Made by a program: the position numbers and the translations under genes
Part shown: positions 1-12,559 of the stretch, in pieces
How the letters are laid out: the number at the start of each line of letters is the position of its first letter
Position numbering within the stretch: position 1 is the stretch's first letter
The notes under the pieces: model-generated
What the model was told of the DNA's origin: nothing
The model's database searches: none
Seen by the model: only the letters and a program-made list of their open reading frames with translations
NCBI GenBank assembly: GCA_021229015.1
Contig: CM037787.1
Location: 38,152,677 to 38,216,676 of the forward strand
DNA: 64,000 bases
Origin: Solen grandis
Lineage: Eukaryota; Mollusca; Bivalvia; Adapedonta; Solenidae
Reading direction: 5' to 3'

Positions 1-325
1 GTTATGGTGAATAATTCAGATTTTGTTTCAGATAAATGAATGGATGGATAACTAATTAAAATCAATAAATAAATAAATAAATAAATAAATAGAAAAATGA
101 AACGATTTATGTTGAAGTCAGTTTTTTTTATATACGAGCCATTGTAGTGTATTTTATACACCATTATTACATTTCAAACTAATTTGCTGATGCGATTTCT
201 TTTAAATGCGTTCATAATAATACAACAGTTAAATGGTCTATGTCATTGTATATGTAAAAGACAAACACACAAATAAATAAATAAATAAATACATAAATAA
301 TTATTTCCCAATTAAACTAACTTAA

Positions 326-360
<35 letters not shown>

Positions 361-720
361 ATATTTCTGAACCTTTAATAATGATAACTAAGTAAAAGTA
401 ATCGTCATTTTTCAGAATTAGGAATTAGGAACAAATATAAAGAAATGGTTGAGCAGTTTGAACTAATACAAACGCTGATATAATGTAACAACATGACAGC
501 ATAAAGATGGAACAGTAGTTAATAAGAATTTCAGTTTAATTAATTATTATGTGTTAAAGTCCTTACATTTAATGAGATAGATATATACGTCTTGCAAAGC
601 CCGCATTCATTGTAGATTAGACGTTGTTGTCATGACGTCAATAACGTATATCCGCCAGGACGTCATTCTTAGGACCTAATAAATACCTTGTTCCAAGTGA
701 TATTGTTATCGTCTTGCAAA
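1..720. repeat. AT-rich low-complexity DNA with (AAAT)n microsatellites
   Basis: Tetranucleotide AAAT/AATA tracts are visible at about 66-92, 268-300 and 322-362 in AT-rich DNA. No exon-like segment was seen here. A run of 22 C residues follows at 724-745. Confidence 0.8.
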
Positions 721-723
721 ATA

Positions 724-745
724 CCCCCCCCCCCCCCCCCCCCCC
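724..745. repeat. Poly-C homopolymer (22 nt)
   Basis: An uninterrupted run of 22 C. Such runs are length-unstable and often mis-sized in assemblies. It has no visible link to a gene. Confidence 0.9.
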
Positions 746-746
746 G

Positions 747-2423
747 CGAGATAGAATTTATTGTATTTCTTAATTTTAAACTGTGTGCTAAATTTGATAA
801 GCATCGCAACATTAAAATATGTCATCACCAAGAAGTCTAGTATTCATGGCGCATCCCTGACAACTGTTGTTGTTGTGTTGGAATTGCCCCTTACAAACAT
901 ACGCACACATATACACGCATGCTCGTCCATTCCAAACGTTACTGTAAATATTCAGACGAATTACATAACAAAATCATTAACAAAAAAATTTAGCCAATTC
1001 GCGTAGAATCAACTCGAAAGTAAAATGATTCGATCCATATCAGCAACAACAATATGATGTTGTTTACAATGATAATTATAACACCAATAATTATGATTAC
1101 AAGAAAAATCATAGAAATTACGACAACAATGGTAATACAATAGCAATACTAAATATAACGATAATAATAAAAATGATAATAATAAGTGTAATGATAACTA
1201 TAAATGCCATAAAAAAAAATAACAGAAATAATTATCGCAACAATAACAACAATTGAAATAAAACGAGCCTGTAAGAAACTTCAAAGGGCATTCAAAATGT
1301 CATGGCGTTATAATCTTAAAGTGTTTCTGACAAATGTTACATCTATCTACTACTTGTATCTATATTTCACGTCTTTGTCATTTTATTTTTACATAAATAA
1401 GGTAATTAACTTTAAAAGGGAGCAATGCCCTTATGGAAGTCACATTTTATATCTAACTTGCTGATCGCACACTTAATGTACATGACAAGATGTCAGTTAG
1501 CATGTATCATGCGTAAAACTTACTACATGTTTTACGTGATCACAAAGAAGCAGTGCAGAGGAGCGCCAGTACACACAGACTGGTGTCATAATAGATTCCT
1601 AACTTTTAATTGTCAGTCACGTGGATCTTGTGTTAATTGCATTCCAAACACGCGAAGCACGCTCTGCACGTATAAAACACCATTACATGTCTCGTTCAAA
1701 CAACAGAATTTAAGTTTTAAATGGATAATATTCATTTTGTTCATTTTAAGATGTATGCTTTCAGAAATAAATCTCACTGTAGAGAAGGGAGTTGAGATGC
1801 GCTTTTTTGTGTGTAAATGAGGAAGAATCGTGCTTGACATTATTATTTTTTATATACGAGTATAAAAATTTAAACATGATACCGACGTCACCAAGAGCAG
1901 GTGGAGGATGACATTGATCACCTTTATCATATTATATATAACAAAAATTCATATATAAATTCTACTCCCTGTTGTTTTCCTTTGATAATCATTCATAGAT
2001 TTCTTATTGTTACCAATTTTACTCCTCTATCAAAATTGTTGATGTTAGATAAAGTAATTGTGGAATGGGTGTGTGCTGAGGGGGTGGGGTTGTATATCAC
2101 GTTATAAGTTAGAAACGCTTATTTGAAAATACAAAATCAAAATAGATTCGATTGTTAATGCAAGAGACTGATTTTTCGCAAACATAAGTTTATTTAAGAA
2201 TTGAGAGAATTTATTAAAAAAAAAAAGGATTTGTATAGAAGGTGTTTTGTATTTTCATCCCTCCAGTTTTGATGTAAATGCATATATTGGTAAATACTAG
2301 AATTTGCTTCTAGAAAATATGCCCTTTAGTATGTGAGGTAAACATGTTTATTCTTTTTACATAAGTGAAAACACCAGAAGTCCGTTTCGCTAAATTAAGA
2401 TGTGTTCTATATTGTGCATACGA
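747..2423. other. Anonymous AT-rich stretch, no supported gene
   Basis: ATA/AAC-rich low-complexity sequence at about 1080-1260. The longest open frame (1425-1820, 131 codons) has no recognisable domain, no flanking splice signals that convince, and average AT-rich composition, so it is not called a gene. Confidence 0.6.
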
Positions 2424-2534
2424 ATTTCCGATTGCCGAAATAATAAGTTAAGGGCAGTTAATTTCTGATTGCCGAAATAATAAGGTAAGGGCAGGTAATT
2501 TCTGATTGCCGAAATAATAAGGTAAAGGAAAGTA
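2424..2534. repeat. Three-copy 37-bp tandem repeat
   Basis: The unit containing GATTGCCGAAATAATAAG starts at 2424, 2461 and 2498 with few differences between copies, giving a 37-bp period. Confidence 0.9.
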
Positions 2535-3119
2535 ATCCATTTCAATGCATTGTATACAACTATCGTCGAATACTCACGGCCGATCGATAGGTCCTCTATA
2601 GGTCGTGGGATTTTACGTCTGAATTTTGTCGTTTTATGGTGTGTTAAAATACGCTATTTCGACATACGACATGTGTCATATGCTGAAAGAAGCGTGACAC
2701 ACGTACAGACAGATGACGTAGAAGTTATCCTTATGAGTCACCTCTGCTTACAGCAGGTAATACAAAAAAGATCGCAGGTGTAATGCTGAAGATTTTTAGT
2801 AAAACCGGCTCAGGTGAGCGACAAAACTTCGCATGCAGTGCACACGAGTTTAATTCATAATGGCGTAGGCCTACCAGGTTTTCTTTATACTGTCTTTAGG
2901 ATAAGACCCAAGAGGATGTTCATGCGTTCTGTTACCATGTAGTGAAATGAATGAGAAGTGTTGTATCAGTATTTTGTAATTTCTCACGGATTAAAAATTG
3001 TAAGTATTTAAGTATATAAGTATATTTTCTAATATGTGCAATTAAATGAAATTCATGCAACTGTAGATATTCTCTGACTTAAACTTTCTTTGTTATCAAA
3101 TTGTATTTTTTTACCATTT

Positions 3120-3123
<4 letters not shown>

Positions 3124-3177
<54 letters not shown>
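3124..3177. repeat. (AT)n microsatellite
   Basis: About 27 uninterrupted AT dinucleotides. It was read directly from the sequence. Confidence 0.95.
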
Positions 3178-3180
<3 letters not shown>

Positions 3181-3383
3181 CCATATTTTGACATTGCAAG
3201 TTGCCATGCAAGTGCTATGTTTGCTGTTCATGATTGAATGGAAGAGCCATGATCTACTGTGTTTTTCTGTTTTTAATATGGCTCAATCTTTTGTTCCATG
3301 TTACCATCGTATGTTTTCTGAATATAATTTATTTTGTGTACATATGAAATAAATTGCTCAACCTAAGTGTACTTTATTTTTTT

Positions 3384-4091
3384 TAGCTTATCTGAGAACA
3401 TATGCTCAGGATGAGCTATTAGGATCGATGAATGTCCGTCATCCGTCTGGTTGTGATCCACTGTTTGCACTCTTCATTTCCTAAGCAATCCTCTTCAAAC
3501 TTTATGACAATGTTTATTACCATAATCTCTCAGCCAAGTTTGATGCTGATATTGGCCTTAAGAAAAAATGCCAGATTTCACTTTGTTTGCACTCCTTTAG
3601 CAATCATATTCAAACTTTATGACAATATTTATTACCATAATCTCTTGGTCAGGTTCGATTATGGCTGATATCAGCTGATTAGGTCAGGTGTTTTGCCCCT
3701 TTTAGTATAAAGAAATAGCAGATATCACTGTGTTTGCACTCTAGCATCTTCATTTCTTAAGCTTTAATTTTTCCATAATCTCGGCCAAAATACCCTTGGG
3801 GTTCCCAATTTAGTATTAAAAAATGCCAGATTTCACTTTTTTGCACTCTAGCATCTTCATTTTTTAAGCAATCATTTTGAAGTTTCACTGACAATGTTTT
3901 GCCATAATCTCTCAATCAAGTGTGACTTCAAATTTTGACCACAGGTACTGCTTAGTTTGTGGAATTGAAATGATCTCATGGATTATGTATTCAGTACAAT
4001 TAGGTCATTTTGGCTATAATTTTGTAACTTGTACAGGCAATGAAGGCAGTTTTTCAGGTGAGCGTCTTTAGGACCATCTTGGCACTTGTTT
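3384..4091 (+). mobile_element. Pearl/DINE-like dispersed repeat, copy A1
   Basis: It starts with a hairpin-bearing TAGCTTATCTGAG head that contains a GAGCT turn, holds degenerate internal units recognisable by TTTGCACTC at about 3462, 3585, 3731 and 3841, and ends GTGAGCG...GGCACTTGTTT. The head and end resemble copy A2 (27778-33643) and truncated copies at 35622 and 17666. The architecture of hairpin ends plus tandem core repeats is that of bivalve pearl elements and Helentron-associated repeats. The family name is an inference. Confidence 0.6.
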
Positions 4092-4700
4092 TTATTTGTG
4101 AATATTTATATGGATTATTATGTAGTGGTGTCTTTTTGTGGCTTTGTATGTTATTGATGTCAAATTTTCCTATGCAGCAAGTAGCAAAATAAAAAGCCAG
4201 GAAATGCTACTGCTACATAATTTTCATTTTAATATTCTTAAGAAGCCATATATTGAGGGGCGAGAGCGAAACTAGTCTAAGTGCTTATGTATTTAAATGC
4301 ACTTAGCATAGTTTTGCTTTCACCCCCCGATATATATATATATATTGATGAATTTCTACTACGGACTTGAAGCCACATCCCCATGACATTTTGAAAAATC
4401 ATTGGTAATAGATTGTTCGTGAAGTTAGCGGCTTGGCGGCCTGAACTTAGCGTGATAGCGGCGTGAAAGCGACTGATGCTACGCAATATTTGTTAGAGGT
4501 GTATGTATATGGTGGGGGTTGGATTGGAGTTCAGGGCAGCTTACTGGTCATCGCGCCATGCAAACCTGATAACACATGATATTGCATTTTTTGGGGGGCT
4601 GAATTTGTGAGACAACTGATGTACATACCACATGTCATTCTGTATCGAAGAGGGTTTAATAAAATTTCTACCGGAAAACGTAACCAAAAATTTGTGACAG
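4092..4700. other. Anonymous stretch, no supported gene
   Basis: AT-rich DNA with a short (TA)n at about 4331-4344. An open frame on the - strand (4277-4486) has no recognisable domain. Nothing else was seen. Confidence 0.5.
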
Positions 4701-4957
4701 GAGAGGAGTGGCCGAGAGGGTAAAGTCGCTGACTTTCACACTCACTCAGCCCCTCACCGCGTGGGTTCGAATCCCGGCAGGGTCATTCGGATATTCATGT
4801 GAGGAAACCTTCCAGCTGGCTTGCGGTAGGTCGTCGGTTCTACCCGGATGCCTCCGTGCATTCGGGGTCTTCCTCCACCTGTAATTAGCTGGACGTCGCT
4901 ATATGACTGAAATTCTGTCGAAGCGACGGTAAACTCAAAAAGTCAAGTCAAGTCAAA
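4701..4957 (+). mobile_element. tRNA-derived SINE
   Basis: The 5' part has an A box (TGGCCGAGAGGG) and a B box (GGTTCGAATCCCG) with the spacing of a long-variable-arm tRNA head. A conserved SINE body follows, with ATATGACTGAAATTCTGTC near the 3' end and a tail of (AAGTC)n at 4938-4957. It is not a functional tRNA gene because the head runs into SINE body. No clear target duplication was found. Confidence 0.85.
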
Positions 4958-5323
4958 TTATCTGATTTTCTACCCTAACCTATTCTACCATCTGCTGAAA
5001 TTGACCTGAACTGTTATGAGTAATGAGAAAAATGTTGAGTCATAATTTTTTTTCTCATTTTAAATCATTATGTTGTTCCAGGACATTTATATTAGATAGA
5101 ATATCTCCTGATTGTTCCAATACTTGTCGTCTTATGGAGGAAATACATTTCTGTTAAAAAATCATGTATTCGGCCGTAAAATGCATATTTTGAGGGTTCA
5201 CACAGTTTTCATCCATAAGTAATAAGTTTTTTTTTATTCATCTGATTATTAAGATTCAGGTCACCAGGCTGCCGGTGTTGAACCGTATATGTCACGGAAC
5301 ATATATGTCACACGAGTGAAAAA

Positions 5324-5361
5324 TTCGACCGAATATATCACACTTGATATATTCGGTCGAA
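5324..5361. repeat. Perfect 17-bp-arm hairpin
   Basis: Arms TTCGACCGAATATATCA and TGATATATTCGGTCGAA flank a 4-nt loop (CACT). It could be the core of a small palindromic MITE; the neighbouring motif ATATGTCAC occurs twice just upstream (about 5288 and 5312). Confidence 0.85.
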
Positions 5362-5379
5362 AATATAGCGCACATGAAA

Positions 5380-6619
5380 CGAAACACATAATATGTTCAA
5401 CAATACATGCCAACATTGAATCACTTTGATTTATTTTTAACATATTGTAGGTCATAACACGATATAGTATTTGACGTTAAAATGATTAATGAAAAGGTCA
5501 CATGAAGGTCAAGGTCACAATTCTGCAGAGAAAGGGCTATAGTACTGTCTAAATGAATATATACGTAATTATGAAACAAATACATGGGGAGATGTTAAAG
5601 ATATTTTTTTTCATTTAAAATGCAGTAAAATAAAATCTTAAGTAAAATAAATCAATCTAATAAAAATGAATGATAATCGTCAAAAACAAATGTATCAAAT
5701 AACGAAGTAAACACAACATCATTATGCGATTCTTTGCAAATTTTGAGCAGTATAATTAAACCGGACACCTGTATAGTGGCATCTTTATATATTAAATTTT
5801 TAGATGGCGACATCCGTCTTATGTAGCTGAAAAACAAGAACAAAAACAGGCCTTGCTGATTTGCATGTTTTCCACGGCAAGTTTAGCTGTACCTCTCCGC
5901 GCTTATTGCGGATCCATGCAATGCGATTCTGCACTATAACGAATACGAGTGAAATATGTTACACAGACGTTTTAATCATAACCGTTGCCGCTTCTAATAT
6001 GTTATCATTTGTTAACGTTTTTTCTTTTACCATTATTTTGCACTGGTAACATCCATTTTAAGCGTGAATAAAATACCCGTGACATTTCTTAATCAGAACA
6101 GCAACAAACTTTACATACATGAAGATCTACTCATGTAAAATGAAAAAGTAGCGCTCTGTATGTATGATGTAATTAACCCAAAGTAGTCCACATGTAATTT
6201 TGTAAGATGGCGAGTTAGGTTCCTTAACGTTGAAATAGAAAGGCAAACATTCAAGTAACTTAAATAATCAAATACCTTGACAATCAACAACAGATAGAAT
6301 GTATACATCAGGTTCACTAGTACTGAAGAAAGGGAATGACCTACTTAGGTATGCAACTCATGAATATAAGGTTCATATGACCCTTACTCCAGATTATTAT
6401 GTAACAAACAGAGAGCGAGTTCAACTACCTCTGTAGTTACTTTTGGCGTAATATGACCAATGCCTCTATTGCTTCAATAACTTCTGAAACGTATTTTAAA
6501 TTATAGCTATATCATGTTAATCCCGTCGCCGTCTCACAACACATTGTGCGCTTTGATTATGTCTAGTTAGGACCCAGCTTCGTCTGAATGCTTAGGACAT
6601 ATTTGCATAAATATCACAT
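5380..6619. other. Anonymous AT-rich stretch, no supported gene
   Basis: Only short open frames without domains or convincing splice sites. No repeat family was recognised. Confidence 0.5.
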
Positions 6620-6653
6620 CATTTACATATCATTTACATATCATTTACATATC
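6620..6653. repeat. 11-bp tandem repeat
   Basis: The unit CATTTACATAT begins at 6620, 6631 and 6642. Confidence 0.9.
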
Positions 6654-6706
6654 ATAACAAACATGGTGATACTATAAAGCTTTTTTCATCCGACTCCAAC
6701 CTCCAG

Positions 6707-6906
6707 TCGTGCAGGGAGACCAACAGCGCCTGTCGTCACGCTCAACCACCGCGCTAAACTACCAGAACGAGGCTTCCACATTTGCGCACCGGCCCTCGGA
6801 GAAGCGGTACCCGATACGTCTAGCCAGCTATACGCCCAAGATCATCCAGGGCACCCGACTAAGCACTGAGAACAAGATCCACACATGCGCTTCTAAAAAC
6901 TGTTAA
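6707..6906 (+). CDS. Candidate terminal coding exon of an unidentified gene
   Basis: A pyrimidine-rich acceptor (TTTTTTCATC...CTCCAG) is followed by about 200 bp that are clearly more GC-rich than their surroundings and open in one frame to a TAA stop. The 66 codons are hydrophilic and Ser/Thr/Arg-rich, with a segment reading SYTPKIIQGTRLS and two cysteines near the end. I do not recognise the family. The GC rise, acceptor and stop fit a last exon; no upstream exons were identified in the preceding 6.7 kb. It could equally be a processed fragment. Confidence 0.35.
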
Positions 6907-7014
6907 ATTTTCATTTATTTTTTATCTCGTATATCTTATTGTTCAAAGTTAATTTGAATTTACTTTCGTCTGCGTAAGGTTGTAAATTGTGTGTACTTAA
7001 TAGTGAAAATTGTG

Positions 7015-7495
7015 GGATGGGGGTCAGGCCCCACCCACTCAAAATGGATTTTTGCATTAAAAATGTATTTTGGATAAATATTTCAAATTTTCAATCTTGA
7101 ATCATATTTTTTGGTTCCTCATAATGAGAATTGAATAGTACTACTTTGGTGTCCCCCGAGGTCACCCATGGGTGAGGCCCCACCCCTCAATTTTTACTTA
7201 TGACCTTATATTTCAAAAACTGTTAGGTCCTCACCCCTAAACCATATATATGTTTGTTTCTCATGATGAGATGGATTGAATGGTATTACTTTGGTGTCCC
7301 AAGAGGTCAGGCCCCACCCCTTCAAATTTACTAATGATCTTATATCTGAAAAACTGTTCACATCCACATCCATAAACCATATATATTCTTGTTCCTCATG
7401 ATCAAATTGATGGAATGGACATCTTGTTCACATGGGTAACAAAGGGGTCAGGCCCCATCCCCTCAATTTTACTTATGACCTTACTTCTAAAAAAA
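7015..7495. repeat. Degenerate ~140-bp tandem repeat tract
   Basis: The motif GTCAGGCCCCACCC or a close variant recurs at about 7023, 7171, 7306 and 7446. Each is followed by TTTACT(T/A)ATGA and a run such as AAAACTGTT. This looks like the core of a pearl-like element without recognised ends. Confidence 0.7.
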
Positions 7496-7725
7496 TATTC
7501 GTATATGATAGTCTATATAAAGGGGAAACTACGTTTGGGAGACTTAGTAACAGTTCACTGTTAAAATTATTGTTTAAATCATGATTTTTATTTGTCACAT
7601 TAACACATTTATGAGAGACAACAATATTAGTTTAAAATCGATAGTAGTTTAAACTAGGTAAACTTATTCTGAATTAACGGTCGTATGACATAACGATACT
7701 ACTCGTCATGTATTCTGGATTTCTT

Positions 7726-8606
7726 GTCCCGTCTTATAAGAGGGTCAAAGCATGAACCCACAGATTAAGGGAGTGAGAAAGGGGTCCCGTCTTATAAGAG
7801 GGTCAAAGCATGAACCCACAGATTAAGGGAGTGAGAAAGGGGTCCCGTCTTATAAAAGGGTCAAAGCATGAACCCATAGATTAAGGGAGTGAGAAAGGGG
7901 TCCCGTCTTATAAGAGGGTCAAAGCATGAACCCACAGATTAAGGGAGTGAGAAAGGGGTCCCGTCTTATAAGAGTGTCAAAGCATGAACTCACAGATTAA
8001 GGGAGTGAGAAAGGGGTCCCGTCTTATAAGAGGGTCAAAGCATGAACCCACAGATTAAGGGAGTGAGAAAGGGGTCCCGTCTTATAAGAGTGTCAAAGCA
8101 TGAACCCACAGATTAAGGGAGTGAGAAAGGCGTCCCGTCTTATAAGAGGGTCAAAGCATGAACCCACAGATTAAGGGAGTGAGAAAGGGGTCCCGTCTTA
8201 TAAGAGGGTCAAAGCATGAACCCACAGATTAAGGGAGTGAGAAAGGGGTCCCGTCTTATAAGAGGGTCAAAGCATGAACCCACAGATTAAGGGAGTGAGA
8301 AAGGGGTCCCGTCTTATAAGAGGGTCAAAGCATGAACCCACAGATTAAGGGAGTGAGAAAGGGGTCCCGTCTTATAAGAGTGTCAAAGCATGAACCCACA
8401 GATTAAGGGAGTGAGAAAGTGGTCCCGTCTTATAAGAGTGTCAAAGCATGAATTCACAGATTAAGGGAGTGAGAAAGGCGTCCCGTCTTATAAGAGTGTC
8501 AAAGCATGAACCCACAGATTAAGGGAGTGAGAAAGTGGTCCCGTCTTATAAGAGGGTCAAAGCATGAACCCATAGATTAAGGTGAGTGAGAAAGGGGTCC
8601 CGTCTT
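7726..8606 (+). repeat. 58-bp minisatellite, 15 full copies
   Basis: The unit begins GTCCCGTCTTATAAGAG and ends GGGAGTGAGAAAGGG. Copies start at 7726, 7784, 7842 and so on every 58 bp to a partial sixteenth copy at 8597. Variants are few: GAGGGTC versus GAGTGTC, GGGGTCCC versus GGCGTCCC or GTGGTCCC, and single C/T changes. There are no spacers between units. One base is inserted in the last unit (GGTGAGTGAG at 8581). Confidence 0.97.
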
Positions 8607-11315
8607 ATGGGGCAATAGTCTTTATAGACGAGTTTCTATGGGTTTTTTTTAATATACCAATTACATGTATTTGTTTAATCATGTGGTATGTTATCTTTAG
8701 TAGTATAATTTTCTATAATTATAGTGATGGAAAAAAAACCCCACCTACCTACCTACCCACTAAAAATATGTAGGTCGGGTAACTCCATACACATAGGGTG
8801 TTTTCAATTGAAATAGATAGGTACCGCACATTTAGAAATTTGCGTTAGGTGTTCATTCCTCAGTGTAGAATTCTGTTTCTGTGCTGTTTAAAAATATAGT
8901 TTTGGAATTTGGATTACTTTCGGGTAAAAGGAAGATCCATCTAAAACAAGGTATGTTTCTTTGTCTTGAAAAAAAAAAAAAAAAAGTTTACAATTTGATT
9001 TTGTCGTATTTTGCGACATACACTCCGGAAGTGACACGCCTATTATTTTCTTCACACTGCGAGTTTCTTTTCGGCAGATTATAGAGTTTGAATCTTGTTC
9101 ATAATGATGATAATGATTTTGCGTTGAATATTTTAATCCAACTCTCCTATAACATTTCAAAACTGTAGAGCTGTTTTTATCAAACCTGAATATTATTGCC
9201 TTGAAATCAGTTCTAAAAAATGTTAAAGAAAATGAAAGGCATGTTCTTGTCCCTTGTCACAAAATGTGAATATAAAATTGATATATATATTATTCTGTCA
9301 TTACTAAAATTTAGTAAATACATCCATTGATACAATGAACGTTTGTTTTAATCATCTAAAAGCATCATCAAGTAACCCAATATATACGTCTTCTTCTGAT
9401 ATCAGAGGAAAATCAGCATCACAACGGTATATACCAACGCATGATTGTATCTTTAATTGTTTGCAGTAAATTTTGTTTAAAGTGAAGTTTTTCACGTGTT
9501 ACATACGTAAGACTGATCAATACTTCCTGTGGTATCGGTAATCATATGTAATGTGTCGCGGAGAGTTAATTTTCCAAACCAAAAACCTGCTCGTATTTTG
9601 TCCTATTCTAGATTGTTATTCTAGCTCAGCTATTATGCTGACAGTATAATGGTAATATGCTACATATGGTATTTGTTCAATGTAATCGTGTTTTGTTGGT
9701 CAATTACTCCTTTTTTGATTATGAATTTACTTTTAGATCTCGTATATAAACAATGTTTCGATCTTTATGTTCATTGGCTATGTAGCACATCATTATAACT
9801 TTAAGGTAATCTATCCACCATTAAATTAAAATCATGGTTCTTCAGATGCGAGGACTGCTTGTCAAGAATTGATCTTAACGGTGTTATTTCAGAAATTCCC
9901 ATTGGTTATGATAAACTGTCACCTGACATTGATGTAGGTTAGGATTTAGTCTTCGAGAAAAGGTTGAGGCCATAATGTTAAGTCTTTATAGTACGAGAGG
10001 CTTGTGCTGACACGAGGTATGCAGGGGGTAGGGTTCAAGCACGAGGTCACCGTTAATAAAAATAAAAAGAAAGCAAATCAACTCCTTGATGTTACAATGG
10101 AGTATTGTCCTTGCATGCTTTTATCATTTCTTCCACTCTTTTAGCGAAAGTTGAAAGGCGTTTCAGTTTCTTTATCTATTTGAACACAGATCATTTAGTT
10201 TCTCGTTCCAAACCCATTTCTTTAACTTCTAAATTATATTACGGTATCTAAATGGACAAAATGCATACATACTAGAAGCTGCGGTTTAGATCTAGCGGAG
10301 TAAAAATTAATGAAATCTCCTGATGAAAAAAAGGTTTGTTTCTGGTTACCCGATCGAAACATTATTTTACCCCACAACCCATTTTTTATCGAGGCTTAGA
10401 CCCCCACCCAAAACAACAACAACAAAAAAACAAAAACAAAAACAAAACAACTACAACAACAACAACAAAAAACAATATCCATCTCAATCTAAGATTTTAT
10501 ATCGCCTTGTCTTCGTTTAAACAGGTTACTAACGATAACTTTGGAGCCAGCCATTTTGATATTACGGGTTTGTTTCGAATTTCAACTAACTTTCGATAAG
10601 CTACGTCTGAAACGTTACGAAAAAATATTTTAAAAGTTGGCCGTATGAATAGTTTATTTGTGGGATCCTCGGCGTACTTCAGATATACTTGTTAGCTGAC
10701 AGATGATTAATCAGTCCATCACACATTAAGGTCTTGCGATTTTTACGCGAAAACATCAGTTTCTCGCAAGTCGGTAGACAAACTTCGCGCACCGGTTACG
10801 TCACGCTACGCTACTTTAACCACTGCCACCACACAAGTCACGTGATGATAGTTGAAACCATGTGACCAACACTTATAATTTTATAAATTAATGTTATTTG
10901 ATTTTTTTTTTTTACTTTTCATATAATCATAATGTTATTTTCGTGATATATAACGAAACTGATATGATATATTCAAAACCATAGTCAAAAGTTGTAAAAG
11001 TAAATCCGGTCTATATCAGCCGATTCTTACTTGCGGTGGCAGTGGTTAGCGACAACTGTTAGGGGAGGTAACCACTGCTGCGGAGTTTGGTCGGTAGAGT
11101 GCGTGTAAAATGTAAACAAGTATTGTAAGCGTTACCATCCAAGTATTCCGCATTTATTCATAATTAGGAAGCATAAGAACGTGTGTTGATTGGATAAAAT
11201 CACACAGGTGGCTGATTCCGCCATTTTTATTGATTTGTCATCTGCACCCAGCATGTGCTTTCTACGTTATATACCGAATTCTCATTTGAGCTGAATGGAC
11301 TGATGTCAAGTACAA
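8607..11315. other. Anonymous AT-rich stretch, no supported gene
   Basis: It holds a poly-A run at about 8968-8984 and an A/C-rich AACAAC tract at about 10408-10472. Weakly inverted GGTGGCAGTGG motifs occur at about 10818-10836 and 11034-11052; the second shares about 80 bp with 38105-38180. Open frames here are low-complexity. Nothing gene-like was found. Confidence 0.55.
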
Positions 11316-12270
11316 ACTAGATTTCGTTTGCACGGCAAACGATAGGACTTTCTGCAAACTGTTTAAAACTCAATCAAACTGAAAATTATTAATACAGAAT
11401 ACGCGGAAAATATTAGGTATCTAGAGTGTAACCTATACATTCTTTTAAAATTTTCGAAAAATTCATCAAGTTATTATGTTTCAGATCGCTTACAAACTTT
11501 TTGATCCGACGTCTATTCTGATGTCATATGGATGTGAATATAATTGCATATGAAAATTCAGCATATTTAATATATGCCATAAATTTTTTGTAGTTCTGGA
11601 CCATTGGGATCACACTGAATTTATTGCACGAGAAATGAAAACATATAATAACCCCATGATGTCAATTGACGTCCGGCCTATGAAAATCTGAAGAAAACCT
11701 TTAAAATTACAATATGTGTGAATTTCGGCTTTTTATCTCATATGGAGTACTCAATCTGACTAAAGCCATCTCCTATATATACGCTACGCTAATATTAAGA
11801 TCGTAGGAAGATCGTGTACTTTAGTCAGATTGTACTAAATTTAATTTCGAGGTCATATTTTTTGAAACATGGTTTCACCACAGAACCTCTATCTTTTCAA
11901 TATTTTGAAAACGAAAGTAAGGATGCACAACAAAATCCTAACTCATACCTTCTGTGAATTTACTAGAAAATCAATTCAAAAGCGCGTACAAACGTTTTAA
12001 CTGACGTCGAATCTAGTGTCTATGATGTCATATGATGTGCTATGAATTTGAAAATCAGTGCATTCAAAAGACATGGTCTGAAATATTTGCCATACAATTT
12101 TCACTGTTCTGGGCCATTGCCAATTACATTTTCCGAAAATGTTTAAAATTATGTAAAAGTGAAAGTAGGGTATTTTCTATTTTCAAAAAATGCTAAACTT
12201 ACAGTGTAGCAATACCATGTGACCAGAACATCACTAAAGGCATCAAAACCAAGAAAAAACTGCCAACTTT
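11316..12270 (+). mobile_element. Hairpin-headed dispersed repeat, family B copy 1
   Basis: It starts with CTAGATTTCGTTTG, a five-base loop and CAAACGA, the same head as at 17110. Inside are degenerate core units recognisable by GTACAAACTTTTT or a variant, GACGTC and TTCTGGGCCATTG (about 11495-11610 and 11985-12120). The 3' end was not located. Classification as a non-autonomous rolling-circle-like element is inference. Confidence 0.55.
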
Positions 12271-12559
12271 TGTCTCCGCTTCAACATAGAAAAGTACCCG
12301 TAAGTAGTATAGGTTAGTTTCTTAGTTGCCTTTAACTACACAATATACCCAGTCAGCAGAAGTTTTCGGGCCAATATAACACTGATATCGGCACCTATGT
12401 CTGCACTGTGGGTCATTAATACCCCCGCAAAATGCTTTGATACAGGAGAAGCCAGACTCCAGACGGAGCATAAATAAGCACCTGTATACATAGTATATTA
12501 TATATGATAGCAATCAATAAGTAATTAAAGTCATTTTTTAAAGTGGATAGAGAATCAGT

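Noticed and set aside
1425..1820. 131-codon frame as a gene
   Set aside because: No domain, no splice or composition support, AT-rich like its surroundings.
4701..4785. tRNA gene
   Set aside because: A and B boxes are present but the head continues into SINE body with no closing acceptor stem.
7726..8606. CRISPR-like regular repeat array
   Set aside because: Units are head to tail with no spacers and the sequence is eukaryotic; it is a minisatellite.
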